Shown piece by piece: positions 25,385 to 33,702 of a stretch of 47,513 bases of DNA. Origin of the DNA: Vicinamibacteria bacterium (GTDB lineage Bacteria; Acidobacteriota; Vicinamibacteria; Vicinamibacterales; UBA8438); contig JAJEFC010000284.1 in the NCBI GenBank assembly GCA_022820675.1, positions 1 through 47,513 of the forward strand, read 5' to 3'. The translations under genes were made by a program, and so were the position numbers. Position 1 is the first letter of the stretch. Every line of letters begins with the position of its first letter. The notes under the pieces were generated by a model. It saw nothing but the letters and a program-made list of their open reading frames with translations, did not search any database and was not told where the DNA came from.

Positions 25385-26626
25385 CTACCCGAACAGGAAC
25401 CAGCAGAGCGCGGCACCGACCACCGACATCGAGAGCCCCCACGCGAGGAGCGCGTTGAACAGCGCGCGCGTGTCGGTGCCGGGGGGCGCCGCGGCCAGGA
25501 ACAGGGCGCCCACGGTGGAGAGGGCCGAGAGATCGACGAGCCCGCCGCCCACGGTGATCGACCATGCGAGGTCGACGGGCTCGACGGCGCCGACCTGCTG
25601 CGCGAGGTCCGGCACCATCGGCAGGAACGCCGGCATCACCACGCCGGACGTGCTGCTGTACACCGATATCAGGCCGGTCCCGAACGCCATGGTCGGCACC
25701 ACCGTCTCCGAGGTGGAGATGCCGGCGAGCCCGCTCGTGAACAGGTCCATGCCCTGGGTCTCCTGCATGAGCGAGATCAGCACCGTCACCCCGGTGACCA
25801 TCAGGATGACGCCCCACGGCATGCGCCGAATGGCCTGCTGCTCGTCGACGCTCCCGAGGAGGGTGAGCATCGCGGCGATGAAGACCGCGGTCAGACCCAC
25901 GTGCGCGTCGAAGCCGACGACCGCGACGATGAGCGCCGAGATGCCGGAGATGGTCAGCCAGTGCCTGCGCTCGAAGCGTTCGACGTCCGGCTCCACCGAA
26001 CCGGCGTCGCCTTCGCGTCTGCGAAAGAGCTTCAGGCCGCCGAACAGCACGAAGCCGCCGGATCCCACGATCACGTGCGCCAGCACGTTGTACCCGTAGG
26101 TCTGCCACTCGAGGCCGCCGAGGCCGATGCGCGCCATCACGTCGTTGGCGATGACGCCGCCGGGCGCGAACGGCGACAGCGTGCCCGCCAGCGCGCCGTT
26201 GCCGGTCATGATCGCCATCAGCAGCGGCGATATGCCCGCCCGCCCCGCGACGGCCATGGCGGGCGCCGCGAGCAGGGCGCTGGCCGGGGTGCCGCCGGGG
26301 CCGATGGTCGACACGACCACGCCCAGGGCGAAGAACATGAGGGGCAGCAGCCCCGCGTTCCCGCGGCAGAGCCGGACGGCCCGCCCCGTCAGCCGGGACA
26401 GCGTGCCGTTGGTGTCGGCCATGCTGAACAGCAGCGTGACGCCGACGAGGGTGACCAGTAACGGCACGGGAAAGCCCGACAGGACGGCGTTGACCGACAT
26501 CCCGCCCAGGTACACCCCCACCAGCCAGGCCATGGCCAGCGACAGGATGCCGACGTTGATCTTGGTGAGGACGCTCAGCGCGACGGCCACGACGAGCGCC
26601 GCGACCGAGGCCCACGCGAGCGTCAT
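25385..26626 (-). CDS. MatC-like dicarboxylate (malonate-type) carrier
   Basis: 413 residues with about 11 transmembrane segments. The N-terminus (KINVGILSLAMAWLVGVYLG, LLVTLVGVTLLFSMADTNGT) matches the MatC N-terminal domain of the ion-transporter superfamily (SLC13/DASS-like). A conserved helix-breaking stretch GPGGTPASALLAAPAMA and a second STSGVVMPAFLPM are typical of the two pseudo-symmetric halves. Predicted to import a small dicarboxylate. Its ATG overlaps the stop of the upstream MmgE/PrpD gene (ATGA), so the two form one operon. Confidence 0.85.
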   Translation of the reverse strand: MTLAWASVAALVVAVALSVLTKINVGILSLAMAWLVGVYLGGMSVNAVLSGFPVPLLVTLVGVTLLFSMADTNGTLSRLTGRAVRLCRGNAGLLPLMFFALGVVVSTIGPGGTPASALLAAPAMAVAGRAGISPLLMAIMTGNGALAGTLSPFAPGGVIANDVMARIGLGGLEWQTYGYNVLAHVIVGSGGFVLFGGLKLFRRREGDAGSVEPDVERFERRHWLTISGISALIVAVVGFDAHVGLTAVFIAAMLTLLGSVDEQQAIRRMPWGVILMVTGVTVLISLMQETQGMDLFTSGLAGISTSETVVPTMAFGTGLISVYSSTSGVVMPAFLPMVPDLAQQVGAVEPVDLAWSITVGGGLVDLSALSTVGALFLAAAPPGTDTRALFNALLAWGLSMSVVGAALCWFLFG

Positions 26627-28053
26627 TGCGCCAGCGCCACAGCCGCCGGGGCTGCGCTCAGGACGCGGGAGAGCCGGCTCACGTCGGGCAGGTCCTCGAG
26701 CGCCTCGACCATGCCGAAGGTCTCGTCGATGGCCGACGGCGGCAGCACGAGCGACGCGCAGTCGCTGAACTTCTCGTGGAGCTCGTCCCGGGTGAACGGC
26801 AGGTCGGGCCCGCCCCTGTAGCGTTCGTCCGCGGCCTCGACGAGGGTGCGGCCGTCGTCGAGGTCCACCTCGACGGTGCTGCGGATCTTCTCCCAGCCCT
26901 GCGCCTCGATCTCCGGGTCGAGCACGCGCTCCACCTTCCGCATCATCGCCTGCACCGGCGCGCTCTGGACGAACTCGTCGTTGAACTCGTGGATGCCCGC
27001 CTTCCGCCGGAGCGCGATGGCGCCCACCATGAACGCCGGGCAGAACTTCGCCTCGAGCTCGTTGGTGGCGATGGGGTACCGCAGCGGATTGAGGATGTTG
27101 GACCCGGCGCGCACGCGAATGGCCGCGATGCTCTCGGGCTGCACGTCATGCGCGATCACCAGCCGCCGCATGGCGTCCATCGTCGGATGCCCGAGCACGC
27201 CGCACGGGTACGGCTTGATGGACACCCCGGGCCACACGATCGTGTGCGGGTCGCCGAGCCTGCCGACGATGCGGTCGGCGTCGAAGCCCTCGCCGTGGCT
27301 GAAGGCCTGGAAGAAGCCCCACGGCGGATCGAGGGCGTCCCCGCCGCCCGTGAAGCCTCTCGCGGCCAACTCGGCCGCGACCACCCCGTTCTGCGACGCC
27401 CGGCCCACGTGCAGCGGCTTGGTCATCGACCCGAAGTTCACGCGGATGCCCGAGGCCGAGCTCGCCGCGATGGCCAGCGTGTGCGCGATCCGGTCGCCGT
27501 CGAGGCCCAGCAGCTTCGCCGCGGCGACCGCCGCGCCGAACGTGCCGACGGTGCCGGACGAGTGGAAGCCCTTCCTGTAGTGGGCGGGACTGATGGCCTC
27601 GGCGATCTTGCACTCGACCTCGAAGCCGGTGAGAAACGCCTCGAGGAACGCCCTGCCGGACGCCTGCTGCCGCTCGCCGACGGCCAGCGCCGCGACCATC
27701 GGCGGCACCGTCGGGTGGGTCAGCAGCCCGAAGATCCGGTCGGCGCTGGTCGCGAGCTGGGTGTCGTCCCAGTCGAGCGCATGGCCGCTCGTCCCGTTGA
27801 GCAGCGCCGCCGAGGACGCGCCGCTCCTGAACGGCTCGGGGCCGAACGCGGTCGACTCCGGCTTCCCGTCGACGGTCCGGACGTAGCCGCGCAGGATGCG
27901 GCCGGCGTCCTGCGTCGATCCGGCCAGCATGACGCCGAGCCCGTCGATGACGCACCGCTTCGCGATTCGGACGGCCTCCGGCGGGAAGTCCTCCCAGCGA
28001 GCCCGGCCAACGAAGTCCACGACCGCGCTCGTGGCGCGCTGCTGGTCGCTCAC
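26623..28053 (-). CDS. MmgE/PrpD family protein
   Basis: 476 residues. I chose GTG 28053 because GAGAGGAG lies 6 nt upstream; an ATG 27 nt earlier is possible but lacks an SD. Motifs of the family: CVIDGLGVMLAGS, LLNGTSGHALDWDDT (active-site region), HPTVPPMVAALAVGE, GFHSSGTVGTFGAAVAAAKL, KPYPCGVLGHPTMDA. Members include 2-methylcitrate dehydratase and cis-aconitate decarboxylase. No other methylcitrate gene is nearby; the linked MatC-type carrier suggests that the substrate is an imported di- or tricarboxylate. Confidence 0.9.
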   Translation of the reverse strand: MSDQQRATSAVVDFVGRARWEDFPPEAVRIAKRCVIDGLGVMLAGSTQDAGRILRGYVRTVDGKPESTAFGPEPFRSGASSAALLNGTSGHALDWDDTQLATSADRIFGLLTHPTVPPMVAALAVGERQQASGRAFLEAFLTGFEVECKIAEAISPAHYRKGFHSSGTVGTFGAAVAAAKLLGLDGDRIAHTLAIAASSASGIRVNFGSMTKPLHVGRASQNGVVAAELAARGFTGGGDALDPPWGFFQAFSHGEGFDADRIVGRLGDPHTIVWPGVSIKPYPCGVLGHPTMDAMRRLVIAHDVQPESIAAIRVRAGSNILNPLRYPIATNELEAKFCPAFMVGAIALRRKAGIHEFNDEFVQSAPVQAMMRKVERVLDPEIEAQGWEKIRSTVEVDLDDGRTLVEAADERYRGGPDLPFTRDELHEKFSDCASLVLPPSAIDETFGMVEALEDLPDVSRLSRVLSAAPAAVALAQ

Positions 28054-28102
28054 GTTGCTCCTCTCGACGAATCGTGACACCGCCCGGCGACGCCCATCGG
28101 GA

Positions 28103-28210
28103 CGGCGGTCAGCGGCTCACCGCTCCGGTAGACGCGCCCCCGCGAAAGACTCGATGCCGGGCACGACGACCTGGGGCGGCGGTCAGCGGCTCACCGCTCT
28201 GGTGGACGCG
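28103..28210 (+). repeat. Two direct copies of a 34-bp hairpin repeat
   Basis: CGGCGGTCAGCGGCTCACCG-CTCCGGTAGACGCG at 28103-28136 recurs at 28177-28210 with two changes. Each contains AGCGG-CTCA-CCGCT. The period is 74 bp. No gene is seen from 28054 to 28310. Confidence 0.75.
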
Positions 28211-28310
28211 GGCGGCGGTCCGGTCCCGGAACGCGACGCGCCCCGGACCGCCGTCGCCAGACCCGCCGGGCACGGGCGCACGCTCTGCCCACGACGCGGC
28301 TCGCCGGTTG

Positions 28311-28418
28311 TCGGGATAGTAACGGAAATCACGTTGCCGCACGCCCAACGCAGGAAACTGCCGAAGAACCGGCTGCATCCGAGGTGCGGTTGGCAACCCT
28401 CGTGTCGATCACCGTCCC
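28311..28418 (-). mobile_element. Terminal-inverted-repeat element, copy 3 (inverted)
   Basis: Read on the minus strand this copy gives GGGGACGGTGATCGACACGA then GGTTGCCAACCGCACC, GATGCAGCCGGTT and TTGGGCGTGCGGCAACGTGA, aligning along its whole length with the plus strand of 28696-28802. It ends at the stop codon of the 89-codon gene. Confidence 0.65.
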
Positions 28419-28688
28419 CTACGACGCCACGTCCACGGTCCCGCCGCGGGACTCGAACGCGTCGAGAACCGGCTGGACCGCCGACCGGAAGTCGGCCCGC
28501 GCGAGCCAGACCGTCTCGCGCAGCCTCACCCTGCGGGCTCGCGCCGACTGCTCGGCGAGGCGGGCGAGCAGGGCGGCGGTCGAACCGCTCATGCGGGCCT
28601 CGACGAACGTCATGTACAGCCGCTCGCAGGAGACGTCGAGGGTCCGCGTGCGGCCCCGGCCGAGCAGGATGAAGTCGCGGCGGTTCAT
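28419..28688 (-). CDS. Small conserved-looking protein between inverted repeat elements
   Basis: 89 residues starting MNRRDFILLGRGRTRTLDVS. The body has an N-terminal beta part with SCERLYMTFVEAR and a Leu/Ala/Arg helix, then VWLARADFRSAVQPVLDAFE. I do not recognise a family. The composition looks like a real cytoplasmic protein. There is no SD; the only upstream DNA before the ATG is the end of a repeat element 8 nt away, and the stop abuts another copy in opposite orientation. A cargo gene of a mobile cassette is possible. Confidence 0.55.
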   Translation of the reverse strand: MNRRDFILLGRGRTRTLDVSCERLYMTFVEARMSGSTAALLARLAEQSARARRVRLRETVWLARADFRSAVQPVLDAFESRGGTVDVAS

Positions 28689-28695
28689 CGGCGTT

Positions 28696-28802
28696 CAGGG
28701 CAGCGATCGAGATAAGGTTGCCAACTGCAACCCAGATGCAGCCGGTTTCCGCGGTGCCTGCCTTGGGCAGGTGGCAAGGTAATTCCCGTCACTGTCCTTA
28801 CC
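28696..28802 (+). mobile_element. Terminal-inverted-repeat element, copy 2
   Basis: Left end CAGGGCAGCGATCGAGATAA-GGTTGCC; reverse complement of the right end GGTAAGGACAGTGACGGGAA-TTACCTTGCC. Same family as 25202-25307 and, inverted, 28311-28418. Confidence 0.65.
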
Positions 28803-28851
28803 GCTCACGCGCTGCCGGCCGGCGCCACCACGCGCTGCCCGCTCACGGCGG

Positions 28852-29838
28852 TCACCCGCTGCCCCCCAGCGAGAGGAGCGTCCGGCGCACGAGGTTCTCG
28901 ACCAGTGGGACCTTGTAGCGGTTCTTCGACATCGGCCGGGCGCCGTCGACGGCGAGCCGCCCCGCCTCGGCCGCGAGCGGCTCGGTCACCCGCTGCCCCG
29001 CCAGCAGGTCCTCGACCGCCCCGACCCGCCACGGTATGGGAGCGACGCCGCCCAGCACGACGCGCGCGCGGCGGACGCGGTCGCCGTCCATCTGCAGGGC
29101 CAGGGCCAGGCTGACGACGGCGTGGGTCCATGCCTCCCGGTCGAGCACCTTGGCATAGGTGCTGCGGAGACTGGGCGCGGCCGGAACCGTGACGGCGGCC
29201 AGCACCTCGTTCGGCTCGAGCACGTTCTCGCGCGCCACGTCGACGCGAGGGAGCGTGAAGAACTCCCCGGCCGGCACGACCCGTTCTCCGCCGGGGCCGA
29301 CCAGGCGAAAGCGGGCGTCGAGGGCCACGAGGGCGGGGGCGGTGTCGGACGGATGGACGATGTAGCTCGGGCCGCCGCCGAAGATGGCGTTGAACTGGTT
29401 CTCGCCGGTCGTGGAGAAGCAGCGGTTGCCGCCGTGCTTGTAGCAGGGGAACTTCTGGCGGAAGTACCAGCACCACGGCCGCTGGCAGAGGTTGCCGGCG
29501 AGAGTGCCGACGTTGCGAATCTGGGGCGTTCCCACCGACCCCGCCGCCTCCGCGAGCACCCGGTAGCGCGAGGCCATGTCGGGATGCGTGCTCAGCCGGG
29601 TCAGCGTCACCAGCCCGCCGATACGCAGCCCGGCGGGTCCCGAGGCGATAGCGGTCAGGCCTTCGGCTGCCGCGATGGTCCTGAGGTTCACCAGCAGGTC
29701 GGGCGAGACCAGGTCGTCCTTGATCATCCCGAGCAGGTCGCTGCCGCCGCCGACCGCGGCCGCCCGCGTGCCGGCGCGCTCCAGGCGCTCGACGGCGTCG
29801 GCCAAGCTCTCCGGACGGACGTTGGCGAGAGGTCTCAC
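28852..29838 (-). CDS. FAD-binding subunit of a xanthine-dehydrogenase-type oxidoreductase
   Basis: 328 residues from GTG 29838. FAD motifs AAAVGGGSDLLGMIKD (29-41) and TPQIRNVGTLAGNLC (104-118) are typical of CoxM/CutM medium subunits. An insert holds four Cys (C118, C123, C132, C140), like the 4Fe-4S-carrying loop of 4-hydroxybenzoyl-CoA reductase beta subunits; whether a cluster is bound here is inferred. It works with the fused Fe-S/molybdopterin protein encoded just upstream, passing electrons from the molybdenum site to an acceptor. It carries no signal peptide, so export would need hitch-hiking on the Tat-signalled partner. Its start overlaps one copy of a duplicated junction. Confidence 0.88.
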   Translation of the reverse strand: MRPLANVRPESLADAVERLERAGTRAAAVGGGSDLLGMIKDDLVSPDLLVNLRTIAAAEGLTAIASGPAGLRIGGLVTLTRLSTHPDMASRYRVLAEAAGSVGTPQIRNVGTLAGNLCQRPWCWYFRQKFPCYKHGGNRCFSTTGENQFNAIFGGGPSYIVHPSDTAPALVALDARFRLVGPGGERVVPAGEFFTLPRVDVARENVLEPNEVLAAVTVPAAPSLRSTYAKVLDREAWTHAVVSLALALQMDGDRVRRARVVLGGVAPIPWRVGAVEDLLAGQRVTEPLAAEAGRLAVDGARPMSKNRYKVPLVENLVRRTLLSLGGSG

Positions 29839-30057
29839 GCCAGGGCCTCCAGCACCCGATCGCGGGTCATCCGCAGCTCCCGGAGCCGGCGGCCGGTCGC
29901 GAAGGGGCTCACGCCAAGGCCTCCAGCACCCGGTCCCGCGTCATCGGCAGCTCCCGCAGCCGGCGGCCGGTCGCGAGAGGTCTCACGCCAGGGCCTCCAG
30001 CACCCCGATCGCGGGTCATCCGCAGCTCCCGGAGCCGGCGGCCGGTCGCGAAGGGGC
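29834..30057 (-). repeat. Tandem duplication of the oxidoreductase gene junction (3 extra ~74-bp units)
   Basis: The last ~74 bp of the molybdopterin-subunit gene (codons for GRRLRELPMTRDRVLEALA plus stop) is repeated at starts 29834, 29908, 29982 and 30057. Units alternate between two variants, so a 148-bp block seems to have doubled. One unit has an extra C and is 75 bp. The TGA of each unit overlaps a GTG, as at the original stop/start junction. Confidence 0.85.
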
Positions 30058-32745
30058 TCACGCCAGGGCCTCCAGCACCCGGTCCCGGGTCATCGGCAGC
30101 TCCCGGAGCCGGCGGCCGGTCGCGTTGAACACGGCGTTGCCGATGGCCGCCACCACCGGGATGATGGGCGGCTCGCCGACGTTCTTCGCCCCGTACGGCC
30201 CGTACGCGTCGTCCGGCTCGATGAACCGGACCTCGATATCGGGGGCGTCGAGGTGGGTCATGACCCGGGCCCCGTAGTACCCGGGGTTGACGGGAACGCC
30301 GGTGACGCGGTCGTAGATGAGCTCCTCGTGCAAGGCCATGCCGATGCCCATTGTGACGCCGCCCTTCACCTGGCTCTCTGCCGTCAGCGGGTTGACGATG
30401 CGCCCGCTCTCGTGCATGGCGAGGTACTGCAGCACCCGGATGCCGCCCAGCTCGGTGTCCACCTCGACCTCCACGAAGTGCGCGGCCGAGGCGTAGCGCG
30501 CCAGCCCGTCGAGGACCGGTCGCGGCGTCGCCTGCGCGATCAGCGTGCGGCTCTCGAGGGGGCCGCCGGCCGACGCCATCTGCCGCTTGAGATCTTCCGC
30601 CGCCTCGACGATCGCCTGCCCGGTATGGGTGGTCGTCCGGCTCCCCGACTCGCCCACCGAGTACGGGCAGCGGTCGGTGTCTCCCCAGACCACGGTGACG
30701 TCGGCCAGGTCCATCCCCATCGCCTCGGCCGCCAACTGGGCCATGGCGGTCTTGGCCGCGGTGCCGATGTCGGTGACCCCGACGTGGAGGAACAGGCGGC
30801 CGCCCTCGAGCCGCAGCACCGCGCTGCTGCGCCCGAGGCGGGCCGCGAACATGCCGATCGCCATCCCCACGCCCCGCCGGCGCGGACCGCTCGCGGCCCC
30901 GGCCCGCCGCCATCGCGCCGGCCAATCGAACCGGCGGGCCCCCTCGGTGACGCATTCGCGCAGCGCCCAGCTCGTGTAGGGCGTCTCGTCGTTGTAGGCG
31001 CGCGTCAGGTTGCGGAGATGGAAGTCGACGGGGTCGATGGACAGCTCGTGGGCCAACTGGTCCATGACCGACTCGATGCCCCAGACCCCCTGGGGATAGG
31101 CGGGGCCCCGGAAGTTCGCGGCGACGGTCATGTTGGTGTAGGCCGGCGAGACCTCGCGGCGCACGTTGGGGCACCGGAACAGCTCGATGCCGGCGATGCC
31201 GCCGCTGCTCTTGCGATGCGGCCCCATGCCGCTGACGCCGCGGAGCTCGATGGCCTGCAGCGTCCCGTCGCGGTCGGCCCCCACCCTGTAGTGCTGCACC
31301 GTCGGCCAGCGGCCGTGGACGCCGAGGAAGTCGTCCCTCCGCGTCAGCTCCAGCTTGACGGGCCGCCCCGCCTCGCGCGCGAGGAGGGCGGCGATGAGGT
31401 CGGCGTCCTGACACTGGTTCTTGTTGCCGAACCCGCCGCCCATGTACTCGCAGACGACGCGGACCCGCTCGGGCGGCAGGCCGAGATCCTCCGCCACGTC
31501 CGCCCGGCAGTTCGAGATGCCCTGGGTCGGCGTCCACAGCGTGAGCTCGTCGCCGTCCCAACGCGCCACCGCGCAGCGGGGCTCCATCTGGGCGTTGCTG
31601 TGGTGCTTGGAGACGTAGGTCTCCTCGACCACCACCGCGGCGTCGGCGAAGCCGACGTCCAGGTCGCCGCGCTGGTAGACCTCGGGCCGCGCCTCGCCGT
31701 CGCGCCGGCGGGAAAGGTTCCCCCCGGGCTGGATCTCGACCGCGCCGGGTTGGAGGGCCTCTTCCGGGTCGAGGACGAAGTCGAGCGGCTCGTAGTCGAC
31801 CTCGATCGCCTGGATCGCCGCCTCGGCCGCGTGGCGGTCGACGGCGGCCACCGCGGCCACCGGGTCGCCGACGAACCGGACGGGATTGTTGAACAGGTAC
31901 CGCGGGTTCTGCTGGTCGCCGCTCCCCCAGACGGTGTCGCAGTTCTCGCGGGTCAGCACCGCGTGGACGCCCGGCATCTCCCGGGCCCGCCGGGTGTCGA
32001 TGCTCCGGATGCGCGCGTGGGGATGCGGGCTGCGGAGCACCCGTGCCCAGGCCATCCCCGGCAGCTTGACGTCGCCGGTGTAGCGCGCCGCGCCGGTGAC
32101 GCGCTCGACCGCGTCGATGCGAGGGCGGCTCCGGCCGAGCACGCTCATCGGGTCCCGAGCCGACGCCGACTCGGGCGGCCGGCCGAGGACGGCGGCCACG
32201 TATCGGTTGTAGTTCGAGCAGCGGCAGAGATTGCCGGCCATGCCCTGCCGGACCTCGTCCCCGGTGGGGTTCGGCGTGGCCGACACCACCGCCTTGGCCG
32301 CCATCAACTGGCCCGACGTGCAGAAGCCGCACTGCGGGCCGTCGCCGGCGACGAACGCCGCCTGCAGCGGGTCGAGCTCGCCGTCGCCGGCGAGCCCTTC
32401 GACCGTCTCGACGGCGCGGCCGTCGGCCCACACCGCGAGCTGGCTGCACGAGTAGACCGGGACGCCGTCGAGATGCACCGTGCACGCGCCGCACTCGCCG
32501 CGGTCGCAGCCGATCTTGGTCCCCGTCAGGTCGAGGTGGTCGCGGAGCAGCTCGGCGAGCGTCCAGCGATCTTCAGCGTCGATGGTGCGCGATACGCCGT
32601 TGACGGTCAGCGTGATGGGGGTTCGGGGCGGCGAATCGGCCTGGCGGCCCTGCGCGCCGGGCCGCGCCCGGGCGGACGGGAGGGTCGTCGCCGCCGTGAC
32701 GGCGGCGCTCGACTTCAGGAACGCCCGGCGAGAGACGCGATTCAT
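30058..32745 (-). CDS. Tat-exported fused [2Fe-2S]/molybdopterin oxidoreductase (xanthine dehydrogenase family)
   Basis: 895 residues. A twin-arginine signal (SRRAFLKSSAAVTAATT) precedes a CoxS-like ferredoxin domain: plant-type cluster ligands C80, C85, C88, C100 and second-cluster ligands C139, C142, C174, C176. At about 200 the CoxL/XdhB-like molybdopterin domain begins (VTGAARYTGDVKLPGMAWAR), with EYMGGGFGNKNQCQDADLIA, GVTDIGTAAKTAMAQLAAEA and the terminal active-site region GAKNVGEPPIIP. Small and large subunits are normally separate genes; here they are one chain. The role is likely periplasmic oxidation of an aldehyde or N-heterocycle; substrate unknown. The start is 3 nt after the stop of the Uma2 gene. 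Confidence 0.9.
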   Translation of the reverse strand: MNRVSRRAFLKSSAAVTAATTLPSARARPGAQGRQADSPPRTPITLTVNGVSRTIDAEDRWTLAELLRDHLDLTGTKIGCDRGECGACTVHLDGVPVYSCSQLAVWADGRAVETVEGLAGDGELDPLQAAFVAGDGPQCGFCTSGQLMAAKAVVSATPNPTGDEVRQGMAGNLCRCSNYNRYVAAVLGRPPESASARDPMSVLGRSRPRIDAVERVTGAARYTGDVKLPGMAWARVLRSPHPHARIRSIDTRRAREMPGVHAVLTRENCDTVWGSGDQQNPRYLFNNPVRFVGDPVAAVAAVDRHAAEAAIQAIEVDYEPLDFVLDPEEALQPGAVEIQPGGNLSRRRDGEARPEVYQRGDLDVGFADAAVVVEETYVSKHHSNAQMEPRCAVARWDGDELTLWTPTQGISNCRADVAEDLGLPPERVRVVCEYMGGGFGNKNQCQDADLIAALLAREAGRPVKLELTRRDDFLGVHGRWPTVQHYRVGADRDGTLQAIELRGVSGMGPHRKSSGGIAGIELFRCPNVRREVSPAYTNMTVAANFRGPAYPQGVWGIESVMDQLAHELSIDPVDFHLRNLTRAYNDETPYTSWALRECVTEGARRFDWPARWRRAGAASGPRRRGVGMAIGMFAARLGRSSAVLRLEGGRLFLHVGVTDIGTAAKTAMAQLAAEAMGMDLADVTVVWGDTDRCPYSVGESGSRTTTHTGQAIVEAAEDLKRQMASAGGPLESRTLIAQATPRPVLDGLARYASAAHFVEVEVDTELGGIRVLQYLAMHESGRIVNPLTAESQVKGGVTMGIGMALHEELIYDRVTGVPVNPGYYGARVMTHLDAPDIEVRFIEPDDAYGPYGAKNVGEPPIIPVVAAIGNAVFNATGRRLRELPMTRDRVLEALA

Positions 32746-32748
32746 GGC

Positions 32749-33702
32749 CTATGTGTCACCGGCGACGCCGAGCCGCGCCAGGAAGTCGGCCTCATCGTTG
32801 CAGGCGAGAGCCGCGCGGACGACGGCGTCATCGGAGGTCGGGTCGATCTCCGCCACGCGGGCGAAACCCCGGTCCGAGACCGCGATGCCCCGCGCCCGCA
32901 GGATCTCACGGACCGTCTCCAGCCGCGCCTGGCGTCGATGCCAGCCCAGCATCGGATCGTCGTCCGGCCCGGTGCCGTCCTGCGCGCCGAGCGCCGCCCC
33001 GACCCGGTGCAGCACCGCGAAGGTCCGCTCCGACAGCTCCGTCTCGTTCAGGGCGGCGTGGATCTCGGCCGCCGTCCAGCCCGGAAACACGCCGCTCGTG
33101 GCCGACGCCTGGAAGGCGCCCGCCACCCGCCGGTGGATCGTCAGCCCCGGCCGCCGCCGGCGCGGCCGGCTCGCCGCCCGCTGTTCCGGCACCTCCACCC
33201 ACACCTCGGGGAAGCCCCACGCTTCGTACAGCCCCAGCTTGGCCCGCCGCACGTCCGTCGTGTGATCGACCTCGAGCACCACGTCCGGGAAGTCGTCCTC
33301 CCCCGCCATCATCGCCTTGGGGCCCGGCAGGCGCGCGCGCCGCGGGTGCACGTACACGGACTCGTCGGCCTGCAGGATGCGCCGTGGCGCGCCGTGCTCG
33401 TCGCGCTGCATCAGGTCCATCGACCCGTAGCAGGCGATGGCCGACCCGCGCTCGGCGGCAATCCGGTCCATCAGCGCCGTCAGGCGGCGCGACGGCTTCT
33501 CGTGATACGGGGTGGTCGGCTCGGCGACCCACGCGATCTCCGTGTCGGCGTCCCAGAACTCCAGGCGGCCCTCCCAGGTGTCGATCTCGCTCCGCGCCAC
33601 GCGCCGGGGCGTGCAGCCGGGGAACGGGTCCGCCGGCAACGCCGGTGCGGCGACCTCCCCCGCGTCGCACGCCACATCCGACCGGGATTCGAAATCAGCC
33701 AT
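32749..33702 (-). CDS. Uma2 family (DUF820) putative endonuclease, copy 2
   Basis: 317 residues. From residue ~38 (FPGCTPRRVARSEIDTWEGR) to ~265 it is almost identical to the Uma2 at 15 kb, including DFPDVVLEVDHTTDVRRAKL. The tails differ: a shorter N-terminal Pro/Ala segment and a missing ~9-residue stretch (near RAEGRAA of copy 1). Its ATG lies inside the last codons of the ankyrin gene (8-nt overlap) and its stop is 3 nt before the molybdopterin gene, so it sits in an operon as if slotted in. Unlike copy 1 it has no TAGAAT promoter of its own. Confidence 0.85.
   Translation of the reverse strand: MADFESRSDVACDAGEVAAPALPADPFPGCTPRRVARSEIDTWEGRLEFWDADTEIAWVAEPTTPYHEKPSRRLTALMDRIAAERGSAIACYGSMDLMQRDEHGAPRRILQADESVYVHPRRARLPGPKAMMAGEDDFPDVVLEVDHTTDVRRAKLGLYEAWGFPEVWVEVPEQRAASRPRRRRPGLTIHRRVAGAFQASATSGVFPGWTAAEIHAALNETELSERTFAVLHRVGAALGAQDGTGPDDDPMLGWHRRQARLETVREILRARGIAVSDRGFARVAEIDPTSDDAVVRAALACNDEADFLARLGVAGDT

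Noticed and set aside
29834..30057. CRISPR-like or attachment-site array
   Set aside because: The units are plain duplications of the adjacent gene end, with stops retained.
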